64,000 nucleotides of DNA from Chlorokybus atmophyticus. Lineage: Eukaryota; Streptophyta; Chlorokybophyceae; Chlorokybales; Chlorokybaceae. Location: the NCBI GenBank assembly GCA_009103225.1, contig RHPI01000797.1, forward strand, positions 781,939 to 845,938, written 5' to 3'. The position numbers were made by a program, and so were the translations under genes. The stretch's first letter is position 1. Each line of letters starts with the position of its first letter. Shown one piece after another: positions 25,612 to 37,315 of the stretch. The notes below the pieces were generated by a model, which was given only the letters and a program-made list of their open reading frames with translations, had not been told where the DNA came from and did not search any database.

Positions 25612-27567
25612 CTAATGGGGCGTCTGCGCAGCTGGCCTGGAGGCCACAACGCGCTGCAACAGCTGGAACGCTTGATCGAAGCTGACAAAAGCGGTGAACC
25701 AGAGCTGCAGACAGCACACTCCGTCAGTACACAAGAAACCACCCAGCAACATGAAACACCCACTTAGATCTCACGCCAGGTAAAGGCTCGAGAGCTGGAT
25801 AAGGGCTGCATGTTAACACTGCACGGATGAAATGCACAGCAGTTACCTGCTGTTGATCCGCAAGCATAACATGCACGAATTTCTGATTTGGCTGAATTGG
25901 GTTGTGCAGCTTCTCCACACCAGCCATCGTATGTAATGTCAAAAACACCTGCAACACAGCAAGGAAACGAACGAGCGCAAGTCAGCATATATGACAATGA
26001 ACCAATATCAGCGACAAGGAGAATGCTCTACAGAATATGCAGACATGCAAAAGAATGGAGTGGCAACAAATGCGGTCTGCATTACCTTGTAGTGGTCAAG
26101 GACCACCGCATTATTCGCATCCACAAAGTTTATCCTTGAGTCGCTGCAAAATGCGATGGACAGGTTGCCAATGAACAGCATACCAGGGATGGGGCCTGTT
26201 TCCAGCTGCAGCGAGCAGGCAAATGCTGCAGTGGAATGAACGAAGTTACAATGCTACCGCACAATGCAATACAACAACTGTCTGCCAACCAGCTATGGCA
26301 GACAAGAGACAGCAGCAACAACGGCGATCATAACCACGCACCGTCAATCAGAGTTTCATCAGGGCGAGGAGCAAACCGAGACCGCCACACTTTGGTGTAC
26401 CCGGATATTGCACCTGTGGTCACTGTTTGCAGCTTGCCAAAGGCTGTCGACAAGATGCCACTGCCCTCGCGCGGGCCACCAGTGGCAACTGGCACCACAA
26501 AACGACTTGTCACAACTAAATTTTGGGACTTGCTGTTCACACTGCGTGTCTTATGTTATCACTGAATGTACCACAATGCAAAGACAGCATGACACCCTCC
26601 ACCACGTGCTGACCTCCAATGAACAAGATCCTGCGCACCAAGTCATGTTTATGCACCCACTTGCAAGCCTCACCATGACTGTAGCCCCGCCGAATGCTGT
26701 CGTCAGCCTTCTTCATTGCTTTGTTCAACGAGTGCAAGAAGCTCGACTGGCCGGGCTGCAAAGGAGGAGAAGGTGGGCGCGGAGGGGCGTCCAGTGCTGG
26801 AGCCAAGCTGATGGGAGGCACGTACCGGTAAGGGCCTCCAGCGCGGGGAAGTTGTGGCACAGGATGACCCTGCAGCATGCAAGAATGAGAACACACAATT
26901 GTTGGTACTGCACCATATAAGCAACTGCAACGCATTGCTCAAGCTCTGCTGACGCCAAGCATTGCACACCTTGCATGATTACGTACGCCATTGGGGTTAG
27001 CAGACTGGCAACACAACATTTACGTTCCAGTGCCGTTGCTTGAAGCACATACAACATGCTTGCACTACGTGCACGCAGCATGTCAATGCAGCCATGCTGG
27101 CTGTCAAATCACTATAGCGTACTGGCATGCCGTGCCCCTGAGCTGCAAGCAGACTACCCGCACGCTAGCAACCTAATCTCGCAGGTCACATCGTACACCC
27201 CAGTGCAACAACATGCTTACTAGCAGCGGTTTCTACCGAGACGCATGCATATGCTCATCAAGAAGTCAATTGCAACTCTCGCAAGCACAACGCGCCATGC
27301 ATGCAACCATGCAAGTCAAATCATGAACTTCTCACTCACGTGAACGACTTGAGGCTGCGCCGGGTAGGCCTGCTGGTAAGTCGGTTGCTGCGGCTGCCAT
27401 TGCGGCGCTCCGTAACTTGGAGGCGGAGCGGCAAACGTGGGCTGCGGAATGTACTGCCCCGCGGGTTGGGTGTGTGGCTGCTGTGGTGGAGGAGCACCCT
27501 CGGTATACACCGGTACCGCCGGAGGAGGTGGATACCCCGCTGGCTGCTGCTGCTGCGGCTGTGCCAT
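25612..27567 (-). CDS. GEM-like GRAM-domain protein
   Basis: Six exons (27567-27340, 26869-26674, 26488-26342, 26225-26086, 25948-25847, 25704-25612) close in phase to a 301-residue protein ending in TAG. The first ~110 residues are Pro/Gln/Tyr-rich and disordered. The remainder follows the plant GEM-like (GLABRA2 expression modulator) layout: a pre-GRAM helix region, GYTKVWRSRFAPRPDETLID, then the GRAM core ACSLQLETGPIPGMLFI, IAFCSDS and VLDHYK, and a last exon LWFTAFVSFDQAFQLLQRV, which corresponds to the conserved FxxFxxYDxA block of GEM proteins. GRAM domains bind lipids or proteins at membranes. Partner and process in this organism are unknown. The start at 27567 is the first ATG of the open exon. 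Confidence 0.82.
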
Positions 27568-28686
27568 GTTAGCAAGCTGAGAAGCAGCTTATCGCGACTA
27601 AGCCTGGGCTTCAATCCTCCCACTCCCTCCTCAGCAAGCTTCTTTCGCCACCGAACACTGTTCAGATGACTGCAGCTGTTGCTGCTCTGAGAGCCCGCAA
27701 CTCTTCCGCAACGAAGACAAGACTGCAGCAGACAAGACTTCACCTGAGCTTAGCTTAACTCAGCTCAACTCAACTTCGCTCAGCTTGATTTCTCCTTCGC
27801 AGACCAGAAGACTGAATGTGCTAGCCTTATACCAAGGAGCCTAGGCCCAATCTATACGTGCCGCCTATTGCCGACAACGTCACCGACAACGACGACTGTG
27901 TGCTTGCCACTACAGACTGCTGCCAAGTGGCAGGGTTGACGCCAGCTCGAACCCGATCACGGCATGTTGAGAAAAACCACAACCGACTGCGATCGGTCGA
28001 CCTGCACGCAGTGGAATTAGGGTTTGCAGCTGCTTGCGCACAGTACCTTGAGCAGGCGTGCTGTTGGAGGGCGGTTTGGCTTGTGTAGCAGCGAGGTGGT
28101 TGCTGGCTAGCTGTATTTGGCTTTTTCTCAATATGCTAATGAGCGTGCCGGGGTCTGGAGCTGTTCTTAGAACACGGCTGCATGGGGCCGCATGTTTGAG
28201 TGCCTGGAACTACTGCTGGTAGGTGGGTGAGTTTGCTATGCTAATTGAGCTGGCATGCAGTGGCAAGCTTTTCCTCTTCTATTCTTTGTCTGTTGTGTGC
28301 AAAAACTTACTCAGCTCGTTTCACACTTGTCACAGTGCACGCATGTGCTTGTGCATACTGCTCGTTTCGCAATGCTGCACTGGTGTCGGGTGTTGGTCTA
28401 TCCGCTGCATGTATGCTGCGCACTGCATACTGCCTTCTTGCATTGTTCATGTCGCTTGCAACCACTGTACAGCACTATGCACACAGAATGCGCCCTCCTC
28501 TTGCAGTGTCCTTCCCCCCCTCACGAGCATGTTGAGTGACTGCTAAGTGCTGCACGTCCTGCAGGATGCTCACAACAGGGACAGACTGTTGTCACAAGTA
28601 ACAGTCCCACACTCCAAAAATTGAAAGTCAGTAACAGAATGCGCAGCAGCGCTCCACACCAAGAGTCTTACTGCTAGCAAATTCCA
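27568..28686. promoter_or_regulatory. Divergent intergenic region
   Basis: About 1.1 kb between the starts of the GEM-like gene and the 996-residue gene, so it holds both promoters. Near 27690-27790 a run of related CAGCTTAGCT/ACTCAGCTC words repeats. No coding sequence or known element is seen. Confidence 0.45.
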
Positions 28687-31600
28687 ATGCAGCAGCCCTT
28701 CTGGGGGCTTCGCGATGAACCCATTGAGGGCGGCAGCAACGGTGGAGCTGCGCACCACTACGCTGCGCAGGATCATGTTGTCCGCCACTTCAGGCCCAAT
28801 GTTGTCGCTGGAGCAGGCCCATCACACACACATATGGAGCGGACGCGAGAAGCACCGAACAATGCGCATATACCGTGGCATGCGCCATCTGACCATGACC
28901 GGTTGCAACCACCAAGGAAAGACTCATTGCCACCGGCATCAAAGCCTGCAGAGAAGAATCATTCTTTGCGCCACAGCCAGGAAAGGATGCAGCCCAAAGC
29001 TGGCAAGACAGGAGCAGCAACAGAAGACAATTCAAGGCAGAAGAAGTCCAGCAGTGCGGCTATGAAGTCTCAACAACAGGCCAACCAAGCCGGTTCGCAG
29101 GTGCCTCCCTCTCGTACAGGACCTGAGTGCCAAGGGCCGCGGCAGATGGTGCAAGAACCTGCTTTGGCGGCGAATAACAAAACCGTGGGAGCAGCATCAT
29201 GCAATCAGCTCTGGGGGCAGTTGCAGCATGCCATGAAAGCTCGTGAGGCTGCCCTTAACAGCCGGTATTACTTGTCCAGTGCCTGCATGGCTTGTCGTGC
29301 ATGCGATTGCTGTGCACTCTGCGGTTGCATGTGCCGCGATCTGATGTACTGAGCAGTTGCATCCATGTAGAGAGTCGGCATTGGCAAGGGAACAGAAGAG
29401 TATGGCAAAACGTGAGCGCATGTTTTCAATGAAAAACTCGCTGTATGACAAGGTGCGCTTGTATTGGACATTGCTGTGGCCAGCAGATGTGGCCAGCAGC
29501 TGTTGGCCAAGTGGACACGAGTGCTGTTATTCAAACTGCTGTGCGCCATGCTTGCAGTTGGAGAATGCATTGGCTCAAAGCATGCAGTTGCGTGCTGCCC
29601 TGGAGGCACAGCTCCGGCAGCTGCAGCTGGAGAATGCACGGCTTGCTTTCAATGATGCTGGTGGAGATATTCAGCGGCGGCTTCAAGACCTTGAGGTGCA
29701 CCTCAGTCAAGTGTCTACTACGCATACACAGCACTCGTGGCAGCACAGTCATATGTACGCTATTGTTTGTGTTATGCAGGCATCGCTGGAGGCAGCAGAG
29801 GAGGAGGCGCATGCAGCAAACGAGGAGTCGGTCCGGCTGCAGGAGGAGCTGGATGCTTTGCAGCGTAAAACAGCAGCAATTCCAGAAAGGCTGCACCCTC
29901 CAAGCCATGCTGGGCACGCAGACAAGCATACCCAAACTCGCCGTCCTGCAAGCACTGTCCCAGTTGGCACTGCAGTAAGAAAAGACACACGCGTTGCGCA
30001 AGAAGCTCAGACACAAGCGCCAACGAGCGAGTCACAGCAACCGCAGTTCACACCTGCAACAAGTCAAGCTGCTATGCTGAATGCTCCCCCAACCGCACCC
30101 ACAAGGCTGCCTGATCTCAACCAGAGGTCAACACAGCAGTCTGCAGTCCCTTTAGCAATGCCACAAGCACTGCACAGGCCGCACTCAGCCTCAGCTCCCC
30201 CAGCGTCAGCTCAGGAGACGCCAGCAGGATTGCGCAAGTCTGGGGATTGTTTGCAACACCACGAAACAAGAAACAAGCCGTCGTCATCATTACCAACACC
30301 GCTGGCACAACAGCAACAGCCGCAGCCACCTCCCCCACCGCTGCAACAGCAACGGCAGCAAGAAGAGCCGCAACCGATGCCGCCAGCATGGCAGGACCCA
30401 ATGAACAATCAGCCCAGAAAACGGCCTATTGAGTCTCCATTACAGCCGCCTACATGTCGACAGCGTACGGATCATGTGAGCAGCATTGCTTGTCCATGCC
30501 TGAGCCAAGGACTGATGCTTGCGCTCTGATGTGGTGACACTCGGTATATGCCATGCTGTCCTGTGGAGCGCTACACAGTGCATTGAGCTGACCATGCATT
30601 GTGCCAGCAACAGGACAGCATGCCACCAAGTCTTGTACAGACCAGCACTCAGGTTGCTGTGCCTGATAACGGAGGCGGACTTGGAGATGAGACAGACGTG
30701 ACAAGTGGCATCAGAGTGAAACAAGAACCCACCGAAGACACGAGCAGCCAAAAACAGGCGGCAGTACAACCAGTAGCTGTAAAGCAGGAAGTACCTGACC
30801 TGAACATGCCACATGAGATGCCCAGTGGCTTTCCAATCGATAGTCACATACCTCAAAGTTTTGGTGAAGGCCCGCACATGCCACCAGAGATGCCTAGGGG
30901 CAATCCACTTGGTAGTCACATACCTCCAAGTGTTGGTCAAGGCCCGCACGTGCCACAAGAGATGCCTGCGTGCTTTCCGACTGATAGTTGCATACCTCAA
31001 AGTGCTGGTCAAGGCGGCACCGCAGCTGAAAGTCAACAGCAGAGTCAGTGCTCAAGAGTCCCACCCATGTCGACAATCTCTCCAACCGATAGTCACGGCC
31101 CTCAAAGTGATGGTCAAGGCGAAACGCCAGCTGAGAGTCAACGCCAGAGTCAGCGCCCAAGCGTCCCACCTATGCCTACGGGCTTTCCAACTGATATTCA
31201 CGTATCTCAACGTGATGGTCAAGGAGCCACCCCAGCTGAGAGTCAACAGCAGAATCAGCGCCCAAGAGTTCCGCGCAAAGCTGTTGCTCCAAGGAAAGAC
31301 AGAGACCTAATGCAGGCGCTGCATCATGACGCCCCCGAGCTGTTAAAGGTAACAGAGCAGTTATTTGTGACTTGTTTCAGGCTGTATCTAGCACATTTTG
31401 GCTGGATGGGTGTTATGCGCCAGCGATTGTCGTTAATGTTGTCTCAACACTGCTTCTAAGCATGCATTGTGCCAATTCTAGGAGTTGACAACAAGGGGTT
31501 TTGTGGAATCGATGTCATCATCTTGTGGCGACATTGATACCGGCTTGAGCGAGCGATTCTCAAGCCTAGAGGCCCTGTTGGAGAAGATCTTTCATGTAGA

Positions 31601-32697
31601 TCCTGAGAAGCAAAGTAACCCCACTGGTTCTAATCTGATGAACGGTATCGTTGATAATAGCAGATACTGCACAGACGCCTTGGCCAGCCTAATGCAGGTT
31701 AGTCGCTGTTTTCATGTCATGGTTGTCCACAATTGGCTATCGGTTGAGGTTCAATGTGCGCTGCAGTACACCAAAACCAGGAGCCAACAAGCTGATAGCG
31801 TTCGATGGGGTTGGTGCGATCGTCTGCATGCCTTCATCTTTGTGCTTAGTGACTACAACAGGTACGTTTTGCCATTTATAATAACTTCCTAACTGTGTTT
31901 GCATCATTAGAGCTGTTGGTTGGTTTTGTATGTAAGGGGTAATATGCGTCTGCAACTCTGCAACTGTCTGCGCTCCCAGGATCGTGCTGGAGCGTCCACA
32001 ATACGGGTATGCGACGTACTTCTTCTGTATGGAGAGCGACACAGGTGTGGACGAGCAGCTTCAGCGCATCATCGCCACTCTGGCCGTGCCCGGCGTGGGC
32101 CGCTCAGACCTGCTCGAGAACAAGCCCCTTGAGATCGGGAAGGACCTCTCGCCGGAGGATGCCGAGGCCCTGGAGCGCTTTGGTTGGAAGCGCGGATGCG
32201 GCCTGGCCAGGTCTGTGGGTAGTGTGCACATTATGTGTGCACATTATATGCAGACGAGTAAAGGAATGCATTGGCAACTGCGATATGCGCATCATGTTCT
32301 TATCACATGTTGTGGGCAGCATGTTGAACTTTGCGGGGCGGACGATGCACGACTACAAGGACAGAGACAAGCACGCTGACCTGGAGTACTGGAGGAAGAA
32401 GATTGGGGAGGCCCTGATGCAGGGCAAGAACACCGGTAATCTTGTTGATGTTGTCTCCATGCCTAACAGCAAAGCACTTGTCACCTCACTCGGTCATAAT
32501 TGCAAGCATGAATGCTGGCATGCACATGCGTGCACGCATGCGGGGTGGAATTGCATGCAGACACGTATACGCGCACAAACAGACGCGACCATGCACACAC
32601 AGGCAGAGTGACCTCCCGCAACGTGCGCGCACCCGATGATAGTGGTAGTGGCAACCGTGCCCCTGTAGATGCCATCCCCATTGCCGTTGCCAATTGA
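28687..32697 (+). CDS. 996-residue protein: disordered, coiled-coil and repeat region plus unidentified C-terminal domain
   Basis: Ten exons close perfectly in phase: 28687-29264, 29371-29452, 29558-29710, 29780-30475, 30614-31348, 31482-31697, 31767-31861, 31980-32210, 32320-32435, 32609-32697 (TGA). Residues ~1-195 are polar and disordered. Residues ~195-320 form a coiled coil (LRAALEAQLRQLQLENARL, LEAAEEEAHAANEESVRLQE). A long Pro/Gln/Ser region follows, holding three ~24-residue repeats (PPEMPRGNPLGSHIPPSVGQG type), then three ~35-residue repeats (AESQxQSQRP type). From about residue 750 the protein becomes ordered: SRYCTDALASLM, WGWCDRLHAFIFVLSDYNR, IVLERPQYGYATYFF and LEYWRKKIGEAL. I cannot name this domain. 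Whether exons 7-10 belong to the same gene rests on phase and spacing only. Confidence 0.7.
30810..31275 (+). repeat. Coding tandem repeats within exon 5
   Basis: Two related repeat types follow each other inside one exon. First come three ~72-base units encoding variants of PHMPPEMPRGNPLGSHIPPS. Then come about three ~105-base units built on AESQQQSQ...VPPM...FPTDxHxxQxDGQG. Copies are imperfect, so the array is not brand new. Confidence 0.85.
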
Positions 32698-33213
32698 AAC
32701 CTGCGCAGGTTACTGTACAGAGCGCAGTCAGAACAGGTGCCAACATTGTCAGGGCACAAAGCCTGCAGTATATAAGTTCACAGTAGTCGCAGTTGATTCG
32801 AGTACAGGGTACAGTAGCTAACCAAAAGATTACATCGAGTGAGATTCTGTGGGTTTCTTGCACATTGTAGCTCTGTTGCTGAAAGATAGGCAGCTGAGTG
32901 GAGGAATCCAAGTTTGCATGTGCCTGCGCTATCTGCATTACAGCATGCTTCTCTTATCACACTTGCTTAGCATGTATGCCCGTGCACGATATTGGAGCAC
33001 CATCATGCCAGGTATGTCTGCTCAATCTTTAGAGAGGTTGGTGCAATATTATTACAACAAAGAACGCTATCGTTCTTATGCATTGCTGATATCCTTACTC
33101 GCTGCCGGTTTGCTTGGAAACCTTGCGTTTCCTGATGTTGTTACTACATGTACAGCTGGAATCCCACAAGTTAATCCTACACCTCACGCTACGGATGCTT
33201 GCTGAACCTCCTG
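32698..33213. other. Short intergenic region between convergent genes
   Basis: About 515 bases that hold the two 3' ends. No ORF with splice or homology support is seen. Confidence 0.5.
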
Positions 33214-35245
33214 CTACCTGTACTTGACAGCGCCAACTCCACTAAATTGCTTCTTCAACGCTTTGGGATTGGCCCAGGCAGAATGAGTATAAGCATCTTC
33301 ATCATCGTTCTCCAGTGTCTGAATGCACACAACACCATTGCATCGTTGCATGCGTTGTGTTTATAGTAGTGTACATAAGCACAGATAAAATGCACGGAGT
33401 GGGCAAGGAAGTCTCACCTTCTGCAGCTCCTGCTGCTTGTAGTACCAGGCCATCATCGCCTTCTGTGTCTCAGCATCGGCAACCTGATGACCACAAGTGT
33501 TGTGTTGGTAACTTTGTCACAACATTGACTCTGAGGGAAACAATGCTGTCACATGGCACATACGGGTTCGCGGACGGGTGCGCCGGCCCCCTTCTTCTGC
33601 AGCTTCACAACAATCTGCGTGACATCAAGTTGGACAACTAGCTAGGCATGCAACCAACCAACTGCACCCGCAATCGCACATGCAAACCCACCTTAGTCTT
33701 CTCGTTTTTACCGACGTAGTCACTGAGCTTATTCTCCCTGAGCATCTGCTTGCCAGCCCACCACAGCGTAGCCGTCTCCTCATCCATCTCAGTCAAGCTG
33801 AACTGCTCGCACACACGCACACAGCATATAATAATCACTCGAAGATGAGTTAAAGGTAGTGGCACAGCATGTCACTCAAACACATATGGCTGTATGCAAT
33901 GCAATACACTCTACCTGCGTGCCAGTGAGGTCCTCATTGCCTTCAAGGGCGGCCCTGACCGGATCCCACTCTGGCAGGCCAGCGGGGTAGCAGATAGTGA
34001 CCGCGCCGCCGATCAGCCGCACGCTCTCCTGCAGCTCCTCCTCAGTCAGCCGCACGCCCGCCTCTACCTGCTTCTGCAATGTGTGGACTTTTTTGAGTTT
34101 GTGGTGGTTGTGGTTGTGGAAAAGAAAGAGAGTGCAGCCTCGCATTGTGATCAGGGGACTTACTCTTGATACCAGGGCCTCCGCCTCTTCAAGAGTTTTA
34201 ATCAACGTGTTGGCGGTGTTGGGGTCACAAGCTGCAATGACAGTGTGTCACTCAAGTGGATTGTTCAGGATATCAACACAGATGTGTCTGTGCGCGTGCA
34301 CATGCACGCGCGGGTGCGCACGTGCGCACGCGGGCATGTATGCGTGTATTTTGGTGTAGAGGTTATGTGCATGCCTGCGTGTGTTTGTGGAAAGATTGTG
34401 CATGTGCCTCACGCACCTTCCCCGGTGCGACGGCCGGTTGGGTCGGGTGTGTAGAAGGGACCCCTGGCTTCTTTTCCTGATGCAGGGTCTGAGCTCAGGC
34501 TCAGACCCTGCATGCCCTCTACCTCCTCATCCAGACCCTTTGTGTACATGCCACCAAACAATTAGATAGAAGTCAGCCAACAGAGCGGTTGGCACACTCT
34601 GCTGCATGCGCCACTTCAACACTGTGCATCTGAACTCCAACACTGGTAACATGGCAATGAAGAAGCAAGAAAGAAACAAACATCAAGAACTGTCGAGTGC
34701 ACGCAATTGCAACTTCCCTGACAGAAAAGTGACACGAACAAGTAACATTGAATATCAAAGTGGCAAACTGGTCACTGAAATTGTGGGTGGCAACATGTCA
34801 CTAGAATAACTCACTAGTAAAAGTCAACAGTATGAAGATAACTGACAGTCATGTGATCGTAGTATGTATGTGACAGCAACAACAACAACAACGACGACAC
34901 AATCAGTAGTTCTGATACCAAAATACGCGAAAAGGCTGAAATGATGATCACAACAACAACAACAGCCTCACAACAACGTTGAGAACAACAGAAGCTAACG
35001 GAAGCTTGCAGTGCAGTTGCCATGCTGGCCAGGACTTCGCCCCCACCCACCTGCATCTCCGGTCGTTTCGCCACCCCATACCTCCCCAGCTCCCTCCCCT
35101 CCAACCCCAACCTCCCGACCCGCTGCCGCAGGTTGCTGACGCGGGCCGCCCGCCTCGCCACCGCCCCGACGAGCTCGGAGGAGGGGGACTCAAGGAGGAA
35201 CTGGGAGGAGTCGTCGCCGGAAGACTTCACGTGGAGGAGGACCAT
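33214..35245 (-). CDS. CFAP298: CFAP298 (C21orf59/Kurly) homologue
   Basis: Cytoplasmic factor needed for assembly and polarity of motile cilia, linked to axonemal dynein arms. Eight exons close in phase to 291 residues, the length of the animal protein: 35245-35051, 34537-34417, 34231-34164, 34073-33915, 33802-33692, 33614-33564, 33483-33418, 33318-33214 (TAG). The order of conserved blocks is diagnostic: MVLLHVK start, MQGL, KQVEAGVRLTEEEL, GAVTICYPAGLPEWDPVR, LTGTQ, LWWAGKQM, KLSDYVGKNEKTK, GAGAPVREP, then WYYKQQELQK, ENDDEDAY and SAWANPKALKKQFSGV. Exon 2, the variable linker of the family, contains a perfect 15-bp inverted repeat. Its presence says the organism makes motile flagella. Confidence 0.93.
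34480..34513. repeat. 15-bp perfect inverted repeat inside CFAP298 exon 2
   Basis: Arms 34480-34494 and 34499-34513 are exact reverse complements separated by TCAG. The structure lies wholly in coding sequence (the MQGLSLSSDPAS region). Confidence 0.95.
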
Positions 35246-35637
35246 GACGTTGGGGGTATGCGTGTCACCTGGAGAAGGCTCCCTCCCCTTTGCTGGTGGC
35301 GGTGGTGGCGGTGGTGGTGGTGGTGGTGGTGTCAACCGCCAACCGAGTCGCGGGGCGGAGTGCTGGCGCGGCGCGAGGGTAGTCACGTGATGCGCTATGG
35401 TGTGACGCATCACGCAGGACAACACCTCCTCCTGATGTACAGCACCCTCACTATTGCCATACACATGCAAGTGCTCGATTGTCATTTGCAACCATGCCTA
35501 GCCTAACCATGATGCAATACACTGTATAACAGTATGTAATTTTCACCCAGCCCACCAACTTCCCATTTACTTAAGGGCAGGAATTCTCGTCAAATCGCAC
35601 TGGTTGATCAGCGTCTCGTTTTATGGAACGGGGGGTG

Positions 35638-35671
<34 letters not shown>

Positions 35672-35922
35672 NNNNNNNNNNNNNNNNNNNNNNNNNNNNN
35701 NNNNNNNNNNNNNNNNNNNNNNNNNNNNNNNNNNNNNNNNNNNNNNNNNNNNNNNNNNNNNNNNNNNNNNNNNNNNNNNNNNNNNNNNNNNNNNNNNNNN
35801 NNNNNNNNNNNNNNNNNNNNNNNNNNNNNNNNNNNNNNNNNNNNNNNNNNNNNNNNNNNNNNNNNNNNNNNNNNNNNNNNNNNNNNNNNNNNNNNNNNNN
35901 NNNNNNNNNNNNNNNNNNNNNN
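35672..35922. other. Assembly gap (251 N)
   Basis: Unknown bases. The left edge is a run of more than 30 G (from 35641) and the right edge starts with seven G, so sequencing stalled in a G-rich tract. Confidence 1.
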
Positions 35923-37194
35923 GGGGGGGTAGTTGAAGAGGCTTCCATTAATAACAGATCATGAGTTGGAATAACGCAAGCGTACGGCTGACGTATACAT
36001 CCCCAATGGTTTGTTTAATGTTACCCTTTTTGTGGTTGCAAGCATTGTGATCATAAGAAGCATATTTGACGCTTTGCATGTAAATACAATTATTTTCAAT
36101 ATAGTGTACATGCTGTTGCAATTTGAACATATTACTTGCAATTCCTTGCACGCGTACATAATAGGCTTTATAATTTAAACAGACGCAATCATATACTCCA
36201 CTTGTTGCAAACATGCGTGTTGTCGCGCTCGCATATGAGCGATTCGTTGTTAAGCGCTCATATGCGGGCGTATAATAACTGATTGATGAACGCTTATAGA
36301 CTGCTTTCAAGCAATGTGACCCACTGTATCATTGAGGAGGGGGCGATTAGATAATCCTGCTCTTAAGTAAGATCTTCAACGCAGAATCTTTTAAACTGTG
36401 CTGAGGGTTCATAAAGAGCATATCGATCGCGCACATTATGGCATGCGTGTATATTGCGTTACGTATGCTATGTGTAACATACCAAAAACTTGAAAAGATC
36501 TTGGCTTACCGTCATCATATGCAAGCGAATTTAGCACAACGTATCCACGATTTAAACTTTAATTTATGTGCATTGTGGATTCGTGCATGCTTTTAAATGT
36601 GTTTAAAACACATTAAGTATGATTATAGCGTCACTCGTGAATACAACGTTTTCCATTAGCATATGTCTCAGTGTCATGTTCAAAGTGTAGCACATGAAGC
36701 AATTGCTGACAACACCACCACCGCCGGTGGCCCACATGTTGGTGCTGACACTGTAACCTTGTATTGATGGCTGTATCGCAATAGTAAAAGTAGTGCCATT
36801 TGCAAAGGTGGCCTTGCAATGGTATTATTAATGTGTGCATTGCAAGTTAACAAACAGAGACCACTTGCTCATTCCTCCATTGATGAGTAGACTTTCAACT
36901 ATAACTATAACTAATATACGGTTGCGCATATTAATGGCAGTGCACATGGCATAGCACAACATACTTTGAGGCTTGCGTGCAACTCTAGACGTAGCTTGTT
37001 GTAACACAAGATACGATAAGCACCGGGTAAATCCCTACCGCATTTGCACACGTATCTTGTTCGTTGTGCTTGTGTACAAAATATGCAATTCAGTAATTGC
37101 GACACGCATTGTAATGCATGGCATGCCAGAAAAGGCAAGCATACAACCACGCCACCAACCAAATGACATTCTTACCCCCCCTGCTCCCTCGCCN

Positions 37195-37315
37195 AATACA
37201 GCTTACCAACTGGTGCAGCAAAGCGCGCACAACGCACAGTCGACTTGCTGTGCTTGCAGTCACTTATGTTGCTATTGATAAGTGACTTTGATTTTATTGC
37301 CTGCACGGCACACCT
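37195..37315. repeat. 121-bp sequence duplicated exactly at 46795-46915 (copy 1)
   Basis: Every base from AATACAGCTTACC to GGCACACCT matches the second copy, in the same orientation. An isolated N immediately precedes this copy. Confidence 0.95.
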
